From Capsicum annuum (lineage: Eukaryota > Streptophyta > Magnoliopsida > Solanales > Solanaceae): 64,000 bases of DNA. The notes beneath the pieces were generated by a model that saw only the letters and a list, made by a program, of their open reading frames with translations, was not told the DNA's origin and made no database searches. The stretch is from assembly GCF_002878395.1 (NCBI RefSeq), contig NC_061119.1, positions 20,469,792 through 20,533,791 on the forward strand. Direction: 5' to 3'. The position numbers and the translations under genes are program-made. Positions 57,050-64,000 of the stretch are shown here, in pieces. Positions within the stretch are counted from its first letter, which is position 1; each line of letters begins with the position of its first letter.

Positions 57050-57660
57050 CATTACTAGTATGTTACAGATTTTCCATGTTCATGTTTATGCTTTGCTAGA
57101 CCCAGGTGTATCATGGTCCTTTGTCACTCCATACATAGCAGGAGATTTTAGAATCAATCCTAAAATTTTGGTAGATCACTTATCAGTCTCTACCCCAATG
57201 GGTAAAACCATTATAGGTCTGCGGGTATACAGGAATTTCCTGGTTATGATATTTTAGAAATCCACATCAGTAGATTTAGTCGAGTTAGAGATAAATGATT
57301 TTGATATCATTCTCGACATGGATTGGCTTTATCCTTCTATGCCATAGTCGACTACAGAAACAGGATAGTTCAGTTTTATTTCCCGAATGATCCTATCCTG
57401 GAGTGGAAGGGTAGCACTTCATCTTTCAGAGTTCAGCTTTTTTCCTACCTTCCGACAAGGAAAATTATTTCTAAGGGGTGTGTGTATCATCTCGTGTATG
57501 TTAAGGATTCTAGTTCTGAATCTCTAAGTCTCGAATCAGTCCCAGTGGTTAATGAATATTCAGATGTCTTTCCCAAAGATTTTCCAGGCATTCCTCCCGA
57601 AAGGGAAATAGACTTCGGCATAGACCTTTTCCCAGATACTCAGCTTATTTCTATCCGCCA
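57050..57660 (+). pseudogene. Gyp-C protease and RT linker
   Basis: VYALLDPGVSWSFVTPYIAG carries the DPG form of the retropepsin active site. A stop near 57257 is followed by INDFDIILDMDWL (VILGMDWL with Gly to Asp). The linker at 57538-57660 is clear: [20 protein letters not shown], then [16 protein letters not shown] one-base deletion near 57655 (before CCGCCATAC) puts the RT into another frame. Confidence 0.83.
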
Positions 57661-57663
57661 TAC

Positions 57664-58209
57664 ATAATGGCACAAATAGAACTCAAGGAACTAAAAGATA
57701 AGTTGAAGGATCTCTTAGATAAGGGATTTATTAGGCCCAGTGTATCCCCAAGGGGTGCGCCAGTCTTATACTTTCGTAAGAAAGACGGTTCTCTCAAAAT
57801 GTGTTTTGATTACCGTCAGCATAACAAAGTCACAGTCAAGAACATGTATCCGCTACCTATAATAGATGACTTGTTTGACCAACTTTACGGTGCCAGTTAT
57901 TTCTCCAAGATAGACCTTAGATCAGGCTATCATCAGCTCAAAGTTAGCGAATGTGACATCCCAAAGATAGTTTTTCGTACTCGGTATGGTCAGTTTGAAT
58001 TTCTAGTCATGTCCTTTGGTATTACCAATGCCCCTGTAGCTTTCATGGACTTCATGAATCAGCTTTTCAAGCAGTACTTGCATACATTTGTCATAGTCTT
58101 CATAGATGATATTCTGGTGTATTCTCGCACAGAGCGTGATTATTCAAACCGTCTCAGAATTGTTCTTCAGAATCGCAAGGATCACAAGTTGTTCACCAAA
58201 TTTAGTTAG
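57664..58209 (+). pseudogene. Gyp-C reverse transcriptase, mostly open
   Basis: An open run of over 180 codons. It contains the fingers [40 protein letters not shown], the palm with the first catalytic Asp in [35 protein letters not shown], and the catalytic pair in [13 protein letters not shown] at 58099-58110. This is the best preserved enzyme domain in the window, and all three catalytic Asp are present. It is cut off from the rest by a frameshift upstream and by a stop at 58207. It copies element RNA into DNA when part of an intact Pol. Confidence 0.9.
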
Positions 58210-59030
58210 TGTGAATTTTGGCTAAGATCAGTAGCATTCCTTGGCCACATTATTTCTGGTGACGGCATTAGAGTAGATCCTCAAAAAATGAAAGTGGTGA
58301 GAAATTGGCCTCGCCCTGTCTCTCCATTAGATATTAGGAGTTTCATAGGTTTGGTTGGCTATAACAGACGGTTTGTCGAGGAATTTTTTTTCTATTGCAT
58401 ATCCTATGTCCAGATTTACTCAGAAGAAGGTCAAGTTTTAGTGGTCCGAACCTTGTGAGAAAAGTTTTCAAGAGTTGAAGACTCAACTCACCTCAACTCT
58501 AGTTTTAGCACTTCCCTATGGTTCTGATTGATTCATAATATATTGTGATACATCCAGAGTAGTTTTATGTTGTGTCCTTATGCAGCATAGTAGTGTCATA
58601 GACTACGTCTCCAAACAGTTAAAGCCACTTGAGAAGAATTATCCTGCTCATGACCTTGAGTTAGTAGCAGTTGTATTTTCTTTAAAGATTTGGAAGCATT
58701 ATCTATATGGTATTCATGTAGACGTCTTCACAGATCATAAGAGCCTTTAGTATGTCTTTTCCCAGAAATATCTTAATCTTCATCAAAGAAGGTGGTTAGA
58801 TCTCTTGAAGGATTACGACATGAGTTTCCTTTAACATCCTTGAAAGGCCAATGTAGTGGCCGATGCACTCGTTAGACTGTCCATGGGTAGTGTTTCCCAT
58901 GTTGAGGATAGTAAGAATAAATTAGCTTAGGAAATTCATCATCTTGTTAGACTAGGTGTTCTCTTAGTCGACTCTTCGGAGGAAGGTGTATGTGTTCAGA
59001 GTAGTTCAGAGTCTTCTTTAGTTTTCGAGG
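58210..59030 (+). pseudogene. Gyp-C RNase H
   Basis: After the stop come CEFWLRSVAFLGHIISGDGI and RSFIGLVGYNRRFVEEF (the RT connection), then, past a frameshift near 58390, the RNase H core: [13 protein letters not shown] (first Asp), [18 protein letters not shown] (Glu) and VFTDHKSL (Asp). NVVADALVRLSMG closes the domain. It removes template RNA. Five or more stops are present. Confidence 0.82.
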
Positions 59031-60300
59031 TGAAACAGAAGCAATACAGGGATCTTAGCCTTTTCAAGCTAAAAGTGTCAGTTCAGAGTCAGGAAGTAGA
59101 GGTTTTTTCCCAAGGGGGAGATGGTGTTCTTCGTTGTCAGGGTCATTTATGCGTTCTCGGTGTAGATGACTTGAGGCTACGAATTCTTGCAGAAGCGCAT
59201 GGTGCACGATACTCTATTCATCTAGGGGCCACTATGATGTACCATGACTTGCGGGATATCTATTGGTGGAGTAGGATGAAGAGGGACGTTGTAGAGTCTG
59301 TGGCTAAGTTCTCTACATTTCAGTAGGTTAAGATAGAGCATCAGAAACCTCGTGGTTCCATGCAGGATTTCACTATTCCTACTTGGAAGTAGGAAGAAGT
59401 GAACATGGACTTTGTGACGGGTTTGCCTAGAACACCCATCAGAATGATTCAGTTTGGGTCACTTTAGATAGAATAACCAAGTTAGCTCATTTCCTTCCAG
59501 TTCGTATCTCTTAGTCAGCCGAGGATTATGCCAAACTCTATATAAGGGAGTTGTTCAGATTACACAGTGTTCCACAATCTATCATCTCAGACTGAGGTAC
59601 CCAGTTCACCTCTTACTTCTGGAAAGCATTCCAAAAGGTTCTTGGTACCCAAGTTCATCTCAGTACAACATTTCATACTCAAACAGATGGTCAAGCAGAA
59701 AGGACCATTTAGACTCTAAAAGATATGCTAAGGGCTTGTGCAATTGATTTCAAGGGAAGCTGGGATGACCACTTGCCTTTGATTGACTTTGCATACAACA
59801 ACAACTATCACTCCAGTATTCAGATGGCTCCATTCGAAGCTATATATGATAGGAGATGTTGGTCTCAGATCGGTTGGGTCGAAGTTAGTGAGGCCGTAGT
59901 CATAGGGCCTGACTTATTATTTGATGCCTTAGAGAAAGTTCAGTTGATCAGAGAAAGACTCCAGGCTACTTAGAGCTGATACAAGTCTTATCCAAATGTT
60001 CATAGAAATGATCTCAAAATCGAGGTCGATGACTATGTCTATCTCAAGATCTCACCTATGAAGGGAGTGAAGAGATTCGACAAAAAAGGAAAGCTTAGTC
60101 CACGATATGTCGGTCCCTTAAGGAATCTCAGTCGCTTTAGCAAGGTAGCCTATGAGCTCGAATTGCCTTTAGATCTAGCCTCAATTCATCCTATCTTCCA
60201 TGTCTCGTTGCTCAATAAGTGCATAGCTTATCATGCAATCATGTATCAGTTCAGTCAAGCGATCACGCATCAGATATGCATTCTAATTATGAGAAATTTT
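59030..60300 (+). pseudogene. Gyp-C integrase, chromodomain lost
   Basis: The 98-codon piece at 59030-59326 holds the zinc-binding HH (EAHGARYSIHLG, MMYHDLRDIYWWSRMKRDVV), but the CxxC is FSTF. Core words follow in shifting frames: VNMDFVTGLPRTP (first Asp), then the open piece 59725-59973 (CAIDFKGSWDDHLPLIDFAY, MAPFEAIYDRRC). The C-terminus at 60058-60240 has MKGVKRFDKKGKLSPRYVGP and LASIHPIFHVSLLNKC. After a relic of the SYEEFP-type start near 60270, the chromodomain seen in Gyp-A is missing or scrambled. Confidence 0.85.
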
Positions 60301-60483
60301 TGTTCATCCGAACATTAGTCATCCATTCATCTGTTCAGCTTATCATTCATGCAGCAGATATGCACGTTCAGTTGGGTTATATTCAGTTTAGAATTCAATT
60401 CAGTCCAAAATCATATGCCAGTTGAGCATGATCAATATATGCGTCATTTTATCTTTTCACCCCTATCAAGCAATCATTATTCG

Positions 60484-60511
60484 AGGATGAATGTTTCCAA
60501 GAGTGAGATAT
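60484..60511 (+). other. Pre-LTR block and polypurine tract of Gyp-C
   Basis: ATTCGAGGATGAATG, a conserved block in this family, is followed by AAGAGTGAGATAT, which abuts the 3' LTR. Confidence 0.75.
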
Positions 60512-63282
60512 TCTAATACCCCAAAAAATCCAAACCAATATTAGAGCCATGTACCAAGCTCATGCATAGTACATCATGGTTGTTTTATAGTTTTCTGATT
60601 ATGTTAGATGTATATTATGATTTAAAATAACTCCCAGCTATCAGACGAATCAAACAATTTCTTATCGATTGAATTATTTAAAAGGATATTTGTATGGTCA
60701 ACTTCAAATGAGCATATCACTCATTACGCTTGGAACTTTTGAGATAATAACCTATCAACAGATAGATAGTTGAATTATTTTCCAATGATACCAATTTTGC
60801 CTAAATCCAATATTGGAGCAATGAGTTATTCCCATTTTATTCCAGCATGTCAAGCTGGAAAATGGTGATGACGTTTCTGATGGGCTATCACGTTTTTGAC
60901 GACCTTTTTGATGACGTCATCACATTCTGACAACATTTCTGATGATGTTGTCAGCCCTGGGCAGAAAATCAAGAATTTGGACCTCTTTTGTGACGACCAT
61001 TCGTGACGGCCAATCACGGACCTAACGGCCTGTCATGGATGGCATCAAGTATATTTTTCCAGCAATTCAAAGGAATTTTTGCAAGGGCATTTTGGTCATT
61101 TCCTTTACCTTCCATGACTTATAGCCCTAAAGAGGTGTAATTTTCCTATTTTTCATCAGTTAAGCATCTCAAAAACCCTCTCTTACGTTCTCAACCACAT
61201 GATTAGGGTTTCTATCAAACTCATATCTCAAAAGCAAGATTCAAGCCATTTTCTAAGATAATCGAGAATTACATTTCCTAATCCAAGAACTCTCTAGCAA
61301 ATCATCAAGGTCCCCTTTCTAAGGTATGCGTAGGGTTCATCTATAGATCCAATCTGTTCATAGAGCTTTAGAACCATGTTTTAAATATTATTTTGTGAAT
61401 TTTTTTGTGGTGATATGAGTTTGTACATGTTGACGATTGTTGTTTAAGTTTCAATGTGATGTCTAAAGGTGTTTTCATGCAATATATATGTTTGTTAATT
61501 GAAAACCATGAACTTTAGGTTGTTTAATATGGTGCAAGTATGAAACCAACCTATGCCTTAAATAATTCATGCAAGGTGTTTGATAAAATGCTTAGGATGC
61601 TAGAAATTCATGTATGTATGGTTCTATAATTTCGAAATGACAAATCCATATTAGTTAAATACCTCAATATGAATTCCTTGCTTTTCATGTGTTTCTATTG
61701 TGGTGATATAAAGCATGTAAGATAATGGAGATATACAATATATACACGAAATATATCCATGCATTCCCTACAACATTTAAGAAGTTGAATAACTATATGA
61801 AATATGATATCCCCTACTTATGATATTCTGAATTGTGGACTCAAATTTTGTTATCAAGTCATGTCATGTGTGTCATTTTCCTTCTATCGAGTCCTGGGGT
61901 CATTCATACCCGAAAAATATAGTTGTGTGTCTAAAGCCATGTCATGTTGTTGTGATAATCTCAGTCAAGCTATAATCTATAGAACTTAGTCAATCATGTG
62001 ACTCAGGAAACCTCAGAAATCTCATGATCTCAGTTAACTCTTAGATAATAGTATTACTCCGTCAGTCAAAGGAAGTAAGTTACTCTGTCCATGTACAGTC
62101 AATTGGGAGTAGAAGTTAGTACCTAGTGAACCCAAGGATTGGAACTTTCCTACCAGTTTAGGGTGTGATTCTTAGCAGTCATCCTTGTGTTCCAAAACTA
62201 CGCAGCCAGCGTAGGTTGAGACATCTCATCCTATCAGATTAGGGTTGATAAGGTGGCTTAACATATCAGTTTAGGGTTTCTATCATTCTCCTTTTGAATA
62301 CCTGCCAGCTAAGGTTCACCCATAACTGTCCTTACCAGTGGTACGGTATTGACTCCCCTCTAGTCGGGGCAAAGATTGGACCCCAACTTAGCTATAGGCA
62401 TTAGTAGGGCATGTCGGTTAAGCAACTACCTCCCACAGTTTCAGAATCCGTCTCAGTAAAAGAACTCAGATAGGTCTTCAGATTTTAATATATGAGGACT
62501 GTCAGATACAGTCAGACTCAGTTAAAGTACGGAACTCAGATAGGTCCACCAGATTCAGGATTGTCAGATACAGTCGCCCATGTTTTCAAAATTTCAGTAT
62601 CAATTATGTTAGCCATCAGTAAACCATGTATTAGCATACAGGACTAGCTATCATACACCCATGAGTTTAGTTACTAGGTATGCATGTTTGTACTCTTACA
62701 TTTATATCAGTCAGACAGTTAGCATTGTTCATGTATGTAAACCTGTTTATATTTATCCTACCTCACACGTATACTCAGTACATTCCCTCGTACTAATACA
62801 TTTGTACTATGGTGCTTTCTTTTTATGTTACACCATAGGTTCAGAGACATGAGCTCTAGATCAGTAGTAGCAGTAGCATTTCCAGTGGCAGAGATTCAGT
62901 GAGTCCTCTTCATTTGAGGACAATATAATTTGATTTATTCGTTATAATTTTAGCCAGTTATCAGTTTACGGAGTTCGTTGGAGACATGTTCCTTCAACTC
63001 CATATTCAGAAAGTACTTAGAGGCTTTTAGATTCAGTATTCAGACTTATTTTCAGATTTGATTAAGTTTTCAGTTGTTTTGGGTATCTTTCACTCATATG
63101 GATATTATGTTTTGACAGATTATTTATTCAGCTGAACCTTATGGCCTACATGTTCATGTTTTCCACATTATTATGTTATGTATGTCATATAGAGGTACAG
63201 ATATCAATCATGGGTTAGCTTGTGGTCCCTCGGGGTCATGAGCACCGTGTAGCATTCCGATTCAAAAAATTAGGGCATTACA
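60512..63282 (+). repeat. Gyp-C 3' LTR
   Basis: 2771 bp, starting TCTAATACCCC (TG mutated to TC) and ending GGGCATTACA. It is colinear with the 5' LTR, including the U3 module at 60862-61055. Confidence 0.92.
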
Positions 63283-64000
63283 CAAACCCCACAGGACATG
63301 ACCCTATTCCACCATACACCCCCAAAGCCATTGCTCAATACCGAACAACAAAATAAATGTATCTAATAACAAAATAGTAAAGGCACCCGCAAAGCATAGA
63401 ATACCACTTAAATACACAAACCAAATAGTAGGAACCAAATTAACAGACAGATTAATCAAAACCAAAAATACATGATCAAAAAACAAACAAAACTACACCA
63501 ACAGAATAAATGAATAGTTGGAAAACTGTAAGACAACAGTAGCAGGCCCACACAAAACTACACAACAATATCTATTAATAAACAGACCAGACACAATAAT
63601 AATCACAGAAAACTAAAATTAAAATTACAAAGAAACTAGAATGTGAAAGAACTAAGTAGTAAAGTTCGGATGTCACCGGAGACTCTTGCGTCAGCTGGTC
63701 ATGGAAAATTTTGATCTCGAAATTAGTTTCCGGAGAAAATTCACCAAAAATAGGTTGGCTGCACATCGCCAGAAAGTCACCTAAGTTTCTTTATGTTTTT
63801 TCCAAAAGCTGATCACCAATTGACGTCTTACCTCCTATTTTAAACCGATTCTGACTAGTACTTCACAAATCCTCCATAGTCAGAGTTCAGCCAGAGGACA
63901 AACTAGATCTAGCGGTGATAGCAGTTTCTAGATGGCAGTACTAATTAGGGGGGAGGAGAAGGACTTGGGGAGAGAGAGATAAGGGATGAGGAAGAAAATA
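63283..64000 (-). mobile_element. LINE-2, 5' portion (runs off the window)
   Basis: CCCCACAGGACATGACCCTA, then TTCCACCAT, matches LINE-1 at 41140-41165. The following non-coding 5' leader and the purine-rich GGGGAGAGAGAGATA at the window end match the LINE-1 leader at 41700-41740. It completes the LINE whose 3' part ends at 52917. No coding frame is expected here. Confidence 0.8.

Larger units (their letters stand above)
52918..63282 (+). mobile_element. Gyp-C: full-length Tekay/Del-like Ty3/gypsy element inside LINE-2
   Basis: 10365 bp with LTRs at 52918-55712 and 60512-63282, a Met primer site, gag, protease, RT, RNase H, integrase and a purine tract in the canonical order. Its ends are TGTAATAACCC and GGGCATTACA. 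Flanking 5-mers are TCAAC (left) and CAAAC (right), a decayed duplication. A 117-bp sample at the LTR starts shows about ten differences by eye, so the insertion is old. All frames are broken. Confidence 0.93.

Noticed and set aside
56713..57099. 128-residue frame over the end of gag
   Set aside because: Only its first part is gag; after the frameshift near 56825 it reads the knuckle region in the wrong phase, so it is not a separate protein.
1..64000. Bacterial-type systems (CRISPR, operons, defence islands, integrons) and tRNA or rRNA genes
   Set aside because: No spaced direct repeats of CRISPR type, no operon-like gene runs and no RNA-gene folds; the content is that of a plant heterochromatic region.

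Overview
This window is plant nuclear DNA made almost entirely of decayed transposable elements. The families (Tekay/Del-like Ty3/gypsy elements with initiator-Met tRNA primer sites, an Athila/Tat-like non-autonomous family with an Asp tRNA primer site, RTE-clade LINEs with a TTG-type 3' tail, a BED-type hAT and a PIF/Harbinger MITE) and the AT-rich base make-up point to a Solanaceae repeat-rich region. That assignment is inference from recalled families, not a database match. I see no intact host gene, no tRNA or rRNA gene and no CRISPR. The only host-like coding sequence is a two-exon gene fragment at 4782-6966.

Left part, 1-15.4 kb. LTR debris surrounds a 39-bp minisatellite with a 117-bp higher-order period (1008-1544). 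The gene fragment follows, with a Tourist-type MITE in its intron. A hAT transposon (about 7.6-13.4 kb) lies between inverted copies of a roughly 200-bp repeat. Its transposase reading frame is split by a 2.66-kb solo LTR with perfect GTATT target-site duplications. Remnants of a copia-like LTR and an L1 reverse transcriptase come next.

Middle, 15.4-28.7 kb. LARD-1 (15428-21162; GGATG duplications) is a non-autonomous LTR element without pol that keeps a short zinc-knuckle gag-like frame. A solo LTR on the minus strand (22129-24977; CAAAA duplications) sits inside an older LTR. Gyp-B, a broken minus-strand gypsy element, follows.

Right part, 28.7-64 kb, is one nested stack. The Gyp-B LTR was entered by Gyp-A (30206 to beyond the window, minus strand). 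The 3' LTR of Gyp-A then took in a solo LARD LTR (30263-31792, AAGGA), LARD-2 (32027-37630, ATGGG) and RTE LINE-1 (37934-41898, 19-bp duplication). The 5' LTR of Gyp-A took in RTE LINE-2 (from 49707), and LINE-2 was entered by Gyp-C (52918-63282, plus strand). LINE-2 resumes at 63283 and runs off the window. The two Gyp-A LTRs act as empty-site controls for each other's insertions, which makes the borders unusually secure.

All coding regions carry stops or frameshifts, and no element looks autonomous. The most interesting material is in the LTRs: a variable repeat module at a constant place in U3 of several gypsy LTRs, a TGACG/TATCA-type module common to two otherwise unlike LTR families, and the zinc-knuckle frame conserved in LARD elements that have no pol.
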